Shown here piece after piece: positions 52,941 to 61,623 of a DNA stretch of 64,000 nt. The notes beneath the pieces are model-generated. The model was not told the origin of the DNA. It was given only the letters and a program-made list of their open reading frames with translations, and ran no database searches. Position 1 is the stretch's first letter, and the number at the start of each line of letters is the position of its first letter. Source of the stretch: Verrucomicrobiota bacterium. Its GTDB lineage: Bacteria > Verrucomicrobiota > Verrucomicrobiia > Limisphaerales > UBA9464. The stretch is taken from contig JAFLEF010000007.1 in NCBI GenBank assembly GCA_017309115.1, positions 124,001-188,000 on the forward strand, given 5' to 3'. The position numbers and the translations under genes are program-made.

Positions 52941-53213
52941 TTAGCCGCCCGCGAATGCCGGAATGATCGTGACTTCATCACCCGGTCGCAAAGCGGTATT
53001 TTGTTCCTCCAGGAAGCGGATGTCCTGATCGTTCACAAATACCAGGACCGAACCGCGAATGCGGCCATCCTCGGCGCAAAGGCGTTCCCGCACCCCATGG
53101 TATCGACCCTGCATCTGGGAAATGGCATCCGCCACGGTACCCGCCCGCACTTGGACAGTTTCCTCGCCTCCACAAAATCGGCGCAAGGTCGGCGGAATGG
53201 AGATTCGAATCAC
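52941..53213 (-). CDS. MoaD/ThiS-family sulfur carrier, copy 1
   Basis: A 90-residue beta-grasp carrier with a C-terminal Gly-Gly (TIIPAFAGG). ISIPPTLRRFCGG, VRAGTVADAISQMQ, VLVFVNDQDIRFLEEQN and LRPGDEVTII match the family. GTG start, 12 bases after the PLP enzyme's stop. Unlike copy 2 it contains two cysteines. Neither an E1-like activating enzyme nor a desulfurase lies next to it; iscS is 40 kb away in the same window. Confidence 0.88.
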   Translation of the reverse strand: MIRISIPPTLRRFCGGEETVQVRAGTVADAISQMQGRYHGVRERLCAEDGRIRGSVLVFVNDQDIRFLEEQNTALRPGDEVTIIPAFAGG

Positions 53214-53225
53214 AAGCGCTCCCGA

Positions 53226-54488
53226 TTAGGCATTTACCAACTCCGGTTGATCTGCGACTCGCAACGCTTCGAATTCGCGCAGACTGGGTCGGATTTCCCG
53301 AGTTTGCCCGACGTGTCCGGCGACGGCGTCCAAAGTCTTGAGACCATTGCCAGTGATGCACAGGACCGCACTCGAGTCGGCGGGAATCTTGCCCTGGGCA
53401 ATCAGCTTCTTGGCCACCCCCACCGTGACGCCCCCGGCCGTCTCCGCAAAAATGCCCTCACACTCCGCCAGCATCCGGATGCCCTCACGAATCTCATCGT
53501 CGGTCACATCATCCCCGGATCCACCAGTCTCCTTCATCACTCTCAGCGCATAGAATCCATCCGCCGGCGTCCCGATGGCCAGGGACTTGGCAATGGTGTT
53601 GGGCTTTTGCGGCTTGAAGAAGTCGAGTCCGGCCTTTTGTGCCTGGGTGATTGGATTACAGCCGGTCGCCTGAGCTCCGTGAATCTTCCACTTCGTCTCC
53701 GGCACCAACCCCAGCTTCGTGAACTCCTGATAGCTCTTGTGAATCTTGGTCAGCAGCGAACCCGACGCCATGCACACCACGGTGTGCTCCGGCACCCGCC
53801 AGCCCAGTTGTTCCTGGATCTCAAAGCCCATGCTCTTCGAACCCTCGGCGTAGTACGGGCGCATATTGACGTTCACGAAGGCCCAGCCGTACTTGCCGGC
53901 GATCTCGGCACACAAGCGGTTTACTTCGTCATAGTGCCCCCGGATTCCGATGACATTGGCGCCGTAGACCAGCGAATTGACCACTTTGCCCTGCTCCAGG
54001 TCGTGCGGAATGAACACGTAGCAATCAAGCCCGGCCGCCGCAGCATTGGCCGCCACCGAGTTCGCCAGATTACCCGTAGACGCGCACGCCACTGTCTTGA
54101 AGCCCAACTCCACGGATCGGCTCAGCGCGACGCTGACCACCCGGTCCTTGAAGGACAACGTGGGGTAATTGACTGCGTCGTTCTTGACGTAGAGCTCGCG
54201 AATCCCCAGGCGCTTGGCCAATCGATCGGCCTTCACCAAGGGCGTGAACCCCACCTGCCGCCCGACCGAGGGTTCGCCGGCCACCGGAAGTAGCTCGCGA
54301 TAGCGCCACATGGTCTGCGGTCGGGATTGGATGGCCGCGCGGGTCAACTCCGCCTTAATGCGGTCGTAGTCGTACGCGACTTCCAACGGTCCAAAATCAA
54401 ACTCGCACACATGGGTGGCACCCAGCGCGTATTCGTGTCCGCATTCGCGGCACTTCAGCGCCTTCATGAATCCCTGGCTATGGCTCAT
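53226..54488 (-). CDS. thrC: threonine synthase-family PLP enzyme, SAM-riboswitch controlled
   Basis: A 420-residue fold-type II PLP enzyme. A zinc-ribbon-like start (Cys13, Cys16, Cys28) precedes the catalytic domain with Lys114 in PTLSFKDR, CASTGNLANSVAANAAAAG, SMGFEIQEQLGW and FAETAGGVTVGV. Family identity as threonine synthase (O-phosphohomoserine to threonine) is good, but a SAM-I riboswitch and the two sulfur carriers in the operon suggest that it, or a sibling in the family, makes homocysteine from an activated homoserine and carrier-bound sulfur. ATG 54488 is preferred over a GTG at 54521. Confidence 0.85.
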   Translation of the reverse strand: MSHSQGFMKALKCRECGHEYALGATHVCEFDFGPLEVAYDYDRIKAELTRAAIQSRPQTMWRYRELLPVAGEPSVGRQVGFTPLVKADRLAKRLGIRELYVKNDAVNYPTLSFKDRVVSVALSRSVELGFKTVACASTGNLANSVAANAAAAGLDCYVFIPHDLEQGKVVNSLVYGANVIGIRGHYDEVNRLCAEIAGKYGWAFVNVNMRPYYAEGSKSMGFEIQEQLGWRVPEHTVVCMASGSLLTKIHKSYQEFTKLGLVPETKWKIHGAQATGCNPITQAQKAGLDFFKPQKPNTIAKSLAIGTPADGFYALRVMKETGGSGDDVTDDEIREGIRMLAECEGIFAETAGGVTVGVAKKLIAQGKIPADSSAVLCITGNGLKTLDAVAGHVGQTREIRPSLREFEALRVADQPELVNA

Positions 54489-54553
54489 AACGTCGTCGAT
54501 CAGTGGACACTTGGCGTCCACAGCCCAGCCGAGTTGCTGCGAAATGGGGAAAC

Positions 54554-54587
54554 AAAAAACCCCTTCCCGCCGGACGAGAAGGGGTTC
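54554..54587 (-). terminator. riboswitch expression-platform terminator
   Basis: On the thrC strand CCCCTTC (54584-54578) pairs with GAAGGGG (54566-54560), extended by two A-T pairs, and is followed by six T's (54559-54554). This is a classic intrinsic terminator placed between the SAM aptamer and the ATG. Its 5' arm plus loop, CTTCTCGTC (54581-54573), is complementary to GATGAGAAG (54613-54605), which contains the 3' strand of aptamer P1. Terminator and antiterminator are therefore mutually exclusive. Confidence 0.88.
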
Positions 54588-54607
54588 GGAAAGCCGGACC
54601 GGCGCTT

Positions 54608-54730
54608 CTCATCTTCGCCGAGATCTCGTTTCCGAAATCTCAGCCGGATTTGGCACCTGGTCGTCGAACTGCCGGTTCAACCGGTTGCCGTGGCGTCTGC
54701 GGGCCGTTTCCCTCAGCCACTCTGGATGAG
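54608..54730 (-). promoter_or_regulatory. SAM-I (S-box) riboswitch aptamer
   Basis: P1 is CTCATC (54730-54725) with GATGAG (54613-54608). Reading 5' to 3' on the minus strand, conserved junction elements follow: CCAGAG, GAGGGAAACGGCCCG, ACGGCAACCGG and CCAGGTGCCAAATCC, all in S-box order. SAM binding should stabilise P1, block the antiterminator and permit the terminator at 54554-54587, turning the operon off when SAM is plentiful. A TTGACA at 54787-54782 could be the -35 element; I see no convincing -10. Confidence 0.92.
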
Positions 54731-54892
54731 CTGCCTTGGTCTCCCAAGACGACGAAACCAATGCCGGAAGAACGGGTGCGGTGTCAAAATATTTTTCCCC
54801 CGACTCGTCCCAGCCTACCCAGAACACAGAACCCGGAAATTTTCTTCGCGCAACGTCGCCCTCCCGTGTTCCATCTCGTCACTTTTCGTAGC

Positions 54893-56479
54893 ATGCCGAA
54901 ACGTACTGACATCCATTCCGTCCTCATCATTGGCGCCGGCCCCATCATCATCGGCCAAGCCTGTGAGTTTGACTATTCCGGAACCCAAGCCTGCAAGGCT
55001 CTCCGCGAGGAAGGGTATCGCGTCATCCTGGTGAACTCGAATCCAGCCACCATCATGACCGATCCGGAGTTCGCCGACCGAACCTACATCGAGCCCATTA
55101 CGCCCGAGGCCGTCGAGAAGATCATCGTTCGCGAGTTGGAAACCATGCGGATCCTGGGCGTGCCCACTCAATCCGCCGATCCCGCCGTCGCCCACAAACT
55201 GGTGCTGCTGCCCACCCTCGGCGGGCAGACTGCCCTCAACACCGCCATGAAACTCCACAAGAGCGGCGTGCTCGAACGGCATGGAGTGGAAATGATCGGG
55301 GCCAAGGCCGACGCCATCGAAAAGGGCGAGGATCGCCAAATTTTCAAAGACCTGATGCTGAGCATTGGCCTCGACGTTCCCATTAGCGGAACCGCTCACG
55401 ACATGGCCGAAGCCCGCGCCGTCGCCGAGAAGATCGGAAAGTTCCCGGTGATTATTCGGCCGGCCTTCACCCTTGGGGGAACCGGTGGCGGCATCGCCTA
55501 CAATCGCGACGAGTTCGAAGAAATCGCCAAACGAGGCATGGACTTGTCGCCCGTCTCGGAAATTCTCGTCGAAGAATCGCTACTCGGCTGGAAGGAATAC
55601 GAGATGGAGGTCATGCGCGACCGGGCCGACAACTGCGTCATCATCTGCTCCATCGAAAATTTTGATCCGATGGGCGTGCATACCGGTGACTCCATTACGG
55701 TCGCCCCCATCCAGACGCTCACCGATAAGGAGTACCAGATCATGCGCGATCAAAGCTTCGCCGTGATCCGGGCCGTCGGTGTCGAAACCGGCGGGTCGAA
55801 CATCCAGTTCGGCGTCAATCCGGACACCGGGCGCATGGTCATCATCGAGATGAATCCCCGGGTTAGCCGGAGTTCCGCACTGGCCTCCAAGGCCACCGGA
55901 TTCCCGATTGCGAAGATCGCAGCCAAACTGGCCGTCGGCTATCTGCTCGATGAGATTCGCAATGACATCACCCGGGAAACTCCCGCCAGTTTCGAGCCCA
56001 CGATCGATTACGTCGTCACCAAGATTCCCCGGTTTGCGTTCGAGAAGTTTCCCCAGGCAGACCCGACCTTGACCACCCAAATGAAGAGCGTCGGTGAAGC
56101 CATGGCCATCGGACGGACCTTTAAGGAAAGCCTCCAGAAATGTCTGCGCTCCCTGGAGATTGGTCGCAGCGGGCTCGGCGGAGACGGCAAGCCGTGGCGC
56201 ATCACGGGAAGCCTGCCACGGTTTGAACGCGCTGAAGGTCAGGCGGAAGAACCCCTCGTGGTCGAACTCTATGGCGACCGGGACATCCTTCCCCGCGAAA
56301 TCATCACGCGAAAACTTAGCGTGCCCAATGCGGAACGAATTTTCTTTATCCGTCACGCCCTGCGCGCCGGATTCAGCATCGACGAGATCTTTCAGCTCAG
56401 CAAAATCGACCGGTGGTTCCTTACCCAGATCAAGGAGATCGTCGATTTCGAGGAACTGCTGGCCAACTCGCAGAATTGA
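54893..56479 (+). CDS. carB: carbamoyl-phosphate synthase large subunit, N-terminal half only
   Basis: A 528-residue protein equal to the first ATP-grasp domain and part of the oligomerisation domain of CarB, whose usual length is about 1070. [34 protein letters not shown] and [20 protein letters not shown] are intact (quoted in parts). It stops at the point equivalent to about residue 480 of E. coli CarB, with normal sequence up to the stop; no frame downstream continues CarB. Split carB genes occur in Aquifex and methanogens. The other half is not in the window. ATG 54893; an in-frame extension to 54503 is antisense to the riboswitch and rejected. Confidence 0.88.
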   Translation: MPKRTDIHSVLIIGAGPIIIGQACEFDYSGTQACKALREEGYRVILVNSNPATIMTDPEFADRTYIEPITPEAVEKIIVRELETMRILGVPTQSADPAVAHKLVLLPTLGGQTALNTAMKLHKSGVLERHGVEMIGAKADAIEKGEDRQIFKDLMLSIGLDVPISGTAHDMAEARAVAEKIGKFPVIIRPAFTLGGTGGGIAYNRDEFEEIAKRGMDLSPVSEILVEESLLGWKEYEMEVMRDRADNCVIICSIENFDPMGVHTGDSITVAPIQTLTDKEYQIMRDQSFAVIRAVGVETGGSNIQFGVNPDTGRMVIIEMNPRVSRSSALASKATGFPIAKIAAKLAVGYLLDEIRNDITRETPASFEPTIDYVVTKIPRFAFEKFPQADPTLTTQMKSVGEAMAIGRTFKESLQKCLRSLEIGRSGLGGDGKPWRITGSLPRFERAEGQAEEPLVVELYGDRDILPREIITRKLSVPNAERIFFIRHALRAGFSIDEIFQLSKIDRWFLTQIKEIVDFEELLANSQN

Positions 56480-56492
56480 TGTGGGTGGACAC

Positions 56493-56521
56493 CAGCCCTG
56501 TTTTTGAATCCAGCAGGGCTG
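56493..56521. terminator. hairpin after carB
   Basis: CAGCCCTG (56493-56500) and CAGGGCTG (56514-56521) form a perfect 8-base stem 14 bases after the carB stop, with a 13-base loop. There is only a weak T-run, so termination efficiency is uncertain, but its place favours marking the end of carB transcription. Confidence 0.45.
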
Positions 56522-56594
56522 TCTTCGCCAGTCCGTCCGCCCCAGAGCCACGCCCCTGCCCCGGTTTAGCGGAGACACGGTCAGGAAGCCGCCC

Positions 56595-57692
56595 ATGAAG
56601 GCCTTCCACTGCGACCGGTGCGGCGGCTTGGTCTATTTCGAGAATGTCCAATGCCTGAACTGCGGTCGCAAATTGGGGTTCCTTCCGGACTGCGGCGATC
56701 TCAGTGCCCTGGAACCTGGCCACGACGGCTGGGATCGGGCCCTGACCCCGAGAGCCCAAGGGGCTCGGTATCGTCGCTGCCGAAACGATCTCGACCATCA
56801 TCTCTGCAACTGGCGAATCCCGGAAGGTGATCCACACGCGTACTGCCGCTCCTGCCGCCTCAACGAGGTCATTCCCGACCTGGATCTTCCTGGCAATTTG
56901 GAGCGCTGGCGAAAACTGGAGGCGGCCAAGCGGCGAATCCTCTACTCGCTCGGACAACTGGGTCTTCCTCTCGGCGGCGTCCCAGCGGAGAACCGACCGG
57001 CCCTGCGCTTTCGCTTCCTCGGCCCCGACGCCTACGGAGCCCTCCCGCTCACCGGTCACTTCAGCGGGCTGATCACCATCAACATTGCCGAAGCCGACGA
57101 CGACCAACGGGAAGGTCAGCGCATTCGTCTGCATGAGACTTATCGCACGCTGCTGGGCCACCTTCGCCACGAGATCGCGCACTATTACTGGGAGCAACTG
57201 ATCTCCTGGACCTCCCGAATTCCCGCGTTTCGCCGGGTATTTGGCAACGAGGAACAGAACTATGAGGAATCACTCGGCCGCTACTACTTCTACGGACCGG
57301 CCGCCAATTGGCCGGACCATTTTGTGAGCGCCTACGCCAGTGCCCACCCTTGGGAAGATTGGGCCGAGACCTGGGCCCATTACCTCCACATGTCCGATAC
57401 AGTCGAAACGGCGACGAGCCTGGGAGTCATGTTGCGACCCACACATCCTGACGCGGCCAGCATGCAGGCCAACCCCGCCCTGCTCACCGGTCAGGACGAC
57501 CCCTTCGACTCCATACTGGCCTATTGGCTGCCCCTGACCCGGGCCCTGAATTCGCTGAACCGCGGAATGGGCCTGCCTGATTTGTATCCGTTTGTTCTAC
57601 CCAAACCCGCCCTCGAGAAACTCCGCTTTGTCCATGAAGTCATCCGCGCATCCCGCAACAATCGAATCCATACCCTTCGTTCGGGATCCTGA
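56595..57692 (+). CDS. zinc-ribbon HExxH metallopeptidase-like protein, DUF2248 type
   Basis: A 365-residue protein with an N-terminal zinc ribbon (Cys6, Cys9, Cys20, Cys23), a second Cys cluster (CNWRIPEGDPHAYCRSC) and a zincin-like motif His192-Glu-Ile-Ala-His196; the downstream segment WEDWAETWAHYLHM supplies a plausible third ligand. This fits the putative zinc-binding peptidase family (DUF2248), whose substrate is unknown. AGGAAG before the ATG is a fair ribosome site. Confidence 0.82.
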   Translation: MKAFHCDRCGGLVYFENVQCLNCGRKLGFLPDCGDLSALEPGHDGWDRALTPRAQGARYRRCRNDLDHHLCNWRIPEGDPHAYCRSCRLNEVIPDLDLPGNLERWRKLEAAKRRILYSLGQLGLPLGGVPAENRPALRFRFLGPDAYGALPLTGHFSGLITINIAEADDDQREGQRIRLHETYRTLLGHLRHEIAHYYWEQLISWTSRIPAFRRVFGNEEQNYEESLGRYYFYGPAANWPDHFVSAYASAHPWEDWAETWAHYLHMSDTVETATSLGVMLRPTHPDAASMQANPALLTGQDDPFDSILAYWLPLTRALNSLNRGMGLPDLYPFVLPKPALEKLRFVHEVIRASRNNRIHTLRSGS

Positions 57693-57800
57693 ACGGTAGC
57701 TCCACCCTCCCCGTCGGTCGCAATCGTTGTAATTTTTCGGCACTCCGTCCGACTTGAATTACGGTGGGGAGCGGCAAGGCACTCCGCGCTAATTGAACCA

Positions 57801-58916
57801 ATGAAACCTAGCCCAAAATTTAGTTTGTCCCTGGTGCTCGTCCTGGGAGTTGTCACCGCCTCGTTTTTCTGGGTTCGCAGCGCCAACCCGGACCGCGAAC
57901 CATCCCTCTCGCCATCCGCCATGAGCAATTTCGAAAAGCCCCACGAATCCGAACTCAAACGCAAGCTCACCCCGGAACAGTTCGCCGTTACCCAGCAGTG
58001 CGGGACCGAACCGCCGTTTCGCAACGCCTATTGGGATAACAAGAAGCCCGGTCTGTACGTGGACGTCGTCTCGGGCGAACCCCTGTTCAGTTCGCTGGAC
58101 AAGTTCGACTCCGGAACAGGCTGGCCCAGTTTCACTCGCCCGGTGTCAGGAGCGGAGGTCGTCGAGAAAAAAGATACTGAGTTCGGCATGGTCCGTACCG
58201 AGGTCCGTTCGAAAGGCGCCGACTCCCATCTCGGCCACGTCTTTGACGACGGCCCTGGGCCGACGCGCCAACGATACTGCATCAACTCCGCCTCCCTGCG
58301 GTTTGTGCCGGTGGAGAAGATGGCCGAGGAAGGTTACGGCGCCTATCTGGGACCGTTTGTGAAGGCCGGGCTGATTCCCGTCGCGACCAATGCCAACAGC
58401 GCGCCGGCCGCGACCGCAGCCCCTTCCAACCGGGAGACGGCACTGCTCGCCGGCGGTTGCTTTTGGGGAATGGAGGAGATCGTCCGCAAAATTCCCGGAG
58501 TCCTGGAGACAACCGTCGGTTACACCGGCGGGACCGTGAAGAATCCCACCTACGAACTGATTTGCACCGGCCGTACCGGACACGCAGAAGGGCTCAAGGT
58601 TGTGTTCGATCCGGCCCAACTGAGTTACGGACAGCTCCTGGGCTACTTTTTCCGGATGCATGATCCGACGACCCTCAATCGCCAGCACAACGACGTGGGC
58701 ACTCAGTATCGTTCAGCCATCTTCTATCTGAATGACGAGCAAAAGGAAGTAGCTGAGCGCGTGAAGGCCCAAGTTGACCAGTCCGGGAAATGGAAGCGAT
58801 CCATTGTCACCGAGATTACCCGTGCCTCGGAGTTCTACCCTGCCGAAGACTACCACCAGGACTATCTCATCAAGCATCCGGGCGGGTACAACTGTCACGT
58901 CCTGCGCCCCGAGTGA
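57801..58916 (+). CDS. msrBA: fused methionine sulfoxide reductase MsrB-MsrA, exported
   Basis: A 371-residue protein. A membrane/signal helix at about 8-24 ([17 protein letters not shown]) is followed by MsrB (about 45-175: Cys67, catalytic Cys160 in [11 protein letters not shown], lacking the zinc CxxC pairs) and MsrA (about 212-365: catalytic Cys220 in GGCFWGMEE, recycling Cys365 near the end). MsrB reduces R- and MsrA S-methionine sulfoxide. Order B-A is the reverse of the common A-B fusion. The product likely repairs periplasmic proteins. Confidence 0.92.
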   Translation: MKPSPKFSLSLVLVLGVVTASFFWVRSANPDREPSLSPSAMSNFEKPHESELKRKLTPEQFAVTQQCGTEPPFRNAYWDNKKPGLYVDVVSGEPLFSSLDKFDSGTGWPSFTRPVSGAEVVEKKDTEFGMVRTEVRSKGADSHLGHVFDDGPGPTRQRYCINSASLRFVPVEKMAEEGYGAYLGPFVKAGLIPVATNANSAPAATAAPSNRETALLAGGCFWGMEEIVRKIPGVLETTVGYTGGTVKNPTYELICTGRTGHAEGLKVVFDPAQLSYGQLLGYFFRMHDPTTLNRQHNDVGTQYRSAIFYLNDEQKEVAERVKAQVDQSGKWKRSIVTEITRASEFYPAEDYHQDYLIKHPGGYNCHVLRPE

Positions 58917-58942
58917 CCTCACCGTTTCGCGGTCTTCCTTCA

Positions 58943-58973
58943 CCCGCCGTCCTCACAAAGGCGGCGGGTTTTT
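58943..58973 (+). terminator. intrinsic terminator after msrBA
   Basis: CCCGCCG (58943-58949) pairs with CGGCGGG (58962-58968), followed by TTTTT. It overlaps the 3' end of the convergent membrane-protein gene. There is no T-run on the other strand, so it acts for the + strand only. Confidence 0.75.
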
Positions 58974-59216
58974 GGTGATCAGATATCGGACAAAGGATCC
59001 CAACCCGGAAAACCGATAACGCGAATCGATGTACCGTTCGATGACGTAAAACGCAAAATAGTAGGACCGGCAAAACGCCCAGATGGTCAGCGCCAACAAC
59101 AACGCCGTCCGCCAGTGAAAATTCTCGGCCAGCAAAAGCGCACTACCGGAAACGCCAATGACCAGGAACAAGACCGCTTTGAGATACATCGCCCGGTGAC
59201 TTCGGAGATCGGTCAT
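58953..59216 (-). CDS. small membrane protein, unknown function
   Basis: An 87-residue protein with two predicted membrane helices (YLKAVLFLVIGVSGSALLLA and WRTALLLALTIWAFCRSYYF) and a polar C-terminus (IDSRYRFSGLGSF). I recognise no family. Its ATG is followed upstream by 143 bases shared with the M13 peptidase promoter region. Hydrophobicity pattern and clean frame support a real gene. Confidence 0.7.
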   Translation of the reverse strand: MTDLRSHRAMYLKAVLFLVIGVSGSALLLAENFHWRTALLLALTIWAFCRSYYFAFYVIERYIDSRYRFSGLGSFVRYLITKNPPPL

Positions 59217-59359
59217 GAGCCTACCCTGTCAAAAATGGCAACCTAGGGCGCTGGTTTTCTAAACCCGCGTCGAGGTGGTCGACCGCGGGGCGACCTTGAA
59301 TCCCCGGCTTGGCCTGACGGGTTGCGTCCAAACGGAAAATCGCGTGGCATGGCGGCAAC

Positions 59360-61396
59360 GTGAAACGCGACTCCTTGCTTGTGGCGGTGCTCTGTCTGAT
59401 TTCCACCGATTCGCTGACGGCAGCGGAATCCTCCCGCCCGATTCCTCCTCGGTTCGGCGTCGTCAACATGGACCTCACCGCCGATCCCCGCGTGGACTTC
59501 CCCCGCTACGCCTTTGGGAAGTGGCTGCAGGACCACCCGATCCCGGAAGACAAGTCGCGTTGGGGCGGTTTTGACGAACTCGCGCAGTACAATTGGGCGG
59601 CCCTCAAGGACATCCTCGAGCGAACTGCGGCCACCAACCATGCCCCAGGCTCAGTTGGCCAAAAGGTCGGCGACTTCTACGCGTCGGCCCTCGATGAAGC
59701 CACCATCAACGCCGCCGGACTCAAGCCCCTTGAGCCTCAGTTGTCCCAAATCGCGAACATCGCCACCAAGGAGGACTTGGCCCGCGTCCTGGCTCAATTG
59801 CACCAGCAGGGAACCAGTTCCTTTTTTGGCGTAGGTGTCGGAGCCGACCAAAAGAAGAGTGACATCAATGCCCTCTATGCCAGCCAGGGTGGATTAAGCC
59901 TGCCCAGCAAGGACTACTACTTCAGCGATCAGTTCGAAAAGCAGCGAACCGAGTTTCTGGCCCACATCGCCAAGATGATGGTTCTTGCCGGGAGTACCCC
60001 GGAGGCCGCCACGGCGGAGGCACAGACCGTTTTTGACGTGGAGAAGTCGCTGGCGGCCAATTCCAAGACTCCGCTGGAACTGCGCGATCGACTGGCCAAC
60101 TACAACAAGATGGCCACCTCGGAGCTGGCGAGCAAAGTCCCGGCGTTTCCCCTAGGCCTGTATCTGTCCGAACGCGGCCTCACCGGGCCGGCCGCCGAGG
60201 AGATCATCGTCGGGCAGCCCAAGTTCTTTGAAGGCCTGCAGGAACAACTAGGCGCCCGGCCGCTCTCGGATTGGAAGACGTATCTCCGCTACAAAACCCT
60301 GAACGACGCCGCCCCCGCCCTCGCCGCGCCGTTTGAACAGGAAAACTTTCGCTTCTACGGCACGGTGCTCCGCGGCACTCCAGCCCAGGAACCCCGCTGG
60401 CAACGCGCCGCCCGAATGGTGGACGGCGGCATTGGTGAAGCACTGGGCGAGCTCTACGTCGCCGAATACTTCCCGCCCTCAGCCAAGGCCCGCATGGACG
60501 AAATGATCGTCAACATCACTGCAGTGATGAAGGAGCGCTTGCAAAAACTGGACTGGATGACCGAGTCCACCCGCCAAAAGGCCCTGGCGAAGTTTGAACG
60601 GTTCGTCGCGCGGATTGGCCATCCGGACAAGTGGCGGGACTACGGTCCGGTCGAAATTCGCCGTCAGGACCTGTTTGGAAACCTCCGGTCCGCCGCCCTT
60701 TTCGACACCAAGCGCAACCTCGCCAAGTTGGGCAAACCTGTGGATAAATCCGAATGGGGCATGACTCCACCCACGGTCAACGCCTACTTCCAACCCACCG
60801 CCAATCAGATCGTGTTTCCCGCCGGCATTCTGCAACCCCCCTTCTTCGACTTCACCTTGGATGACGCCGTCAACTACGGAGCGATCGGTGGCGTGATCGG
60901 CCATGAGATCACGCATGGTTTCGATGATCAGGGACGCCGCTACGATGCCGACGGTAATCTGACCGACTGGTGGACCCCGGAGGATGCCGAGAAGTTCACA
61001 GCTCGTGCCACTGCCCTCATCGAGCAGTACAACAACTACAACGCGCTGCCCGGACTGAATGTCAACGGCGCGCTCTCCCTGGGTGAGAACATTGCCGATC
61101 TGGGCGGCACTTCGATCGCGTTTGAAGCCCTCCAACGATCGCTCAAGGGCAAGGAGCGAAAACTCATCGACGGCTTCACCCCCGAACAACGCTTCTTCCT
61201 CTCTTGGGCCCAGCAATGGCGGACGGCTTTCCGGCCCGACGCCCTCCGCCGCCAGGTTGTAGTCGGTCCCCACTCCCCGGGAATGTTCCGGGCCATTGGT
61301 CCGATTTCGAACATGCCGGAGTTTTTCGAGGCCTTCGGAATCAAGGAAGGGGACCCCATGTGGAGAAAGCCCGAAGCAAGGGTGAAGATTTGGTGA
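59360..61396 (+). CDS. M13-family zinc metallopeptidase, secreted
   Basis: A 678-residue neprilysin-like endopeptidase with signal peptide (residues 1-22). The zinc site His515-Glu-Ile-Thr-His519 and Glu576 in GENIADLGG are intact, and the C-terminal VVGPHSPGMFRAIGPISNMP and ARVKIW are typical. The start is GTG 59360. Such proteins degrade peptides in the periplasm or outside the cell. Confidence 0.93.
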   Translation: MKRDSLLVAVLCLISTDSLTAAESSRPIPPRFGVVNMDLTADPRVDFPRYAFGKWLQDHPIPEDKSRWGGFDELAQYNWAALKDILERTAATNHAPGSVGQKVGDFYASALDEATINAAGLKPLEPQLSQIANIATKEDLARVLAQLHQQGTSSFFGVGVGADQKKSDINALYASQGGLSLPSKDYYFSDQFEKQRTEFLAHIAKMMVLAGSTPEAATAEAQTVFDVEKSLAANSKTPLELRDRLANYNKMATSELASKVPAFPLGLYLSERGLTGPAAEEIIVGQPKFFEGLQEQLGARPLSDWKTYLRYKTLNDAAPALAAPFEQENFRFYGTVLRGTPAQEPRWQRAARMVDGGIGEALGELYVAEYFPPSAKARMDEMIVNITAVMKERLQKLDWMTESTRQKALAKFERFVARIGHPDKWRDYGPVEIRRQDLFGNLRSAALFDTKRNLAKLGKPVDKSEWGMTPPTVNAYFQPTANQIVFPAGILQPPFFDFTLDDAVNYGAIGGVIGHEITHGFDDQGRRYDADGNLTDWWTPEDAEKFTARATALIEQYNNYNALPGLNVNGALSLGENIADLGGTSIAFEALQRSLKGKERKLIDGFTPEQRFFLSWAQQWRTAFRPDALRRQVVVGPHSPGMFRAIGPISNMPEFFEAFGIKEGDPMWRKPEARVKIW

Positions 61397-61623
61397 GTAA
61401 CCCCGACTGTCCCTGGAATTCGGGTGTATTCGCACGCCCGATTCTCGGTTCCAAGAAACGACTCCTCTAGTGTCAAAAGTGGCTTTGGAGGCCGTCTCTA
61501 GGGGCAAATTTCGCTCTCGAGGCGAAGCAATTCTGAGATTTGCCACGGGGTGGATCGGCGGCACACATCCTGCGCGGGGCGGGCCGACTGTCTCGGAATT
61601 GACCCACAGTCCACCTCCAAACC

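Noticed and set aside
54503..54892. An in-frame extension of carB by 130 codons
   Set aside because: It is antisense to the SAM riboswitch and terminator, has no similarity to CarB, and the standard N-terminus starts at 54893.
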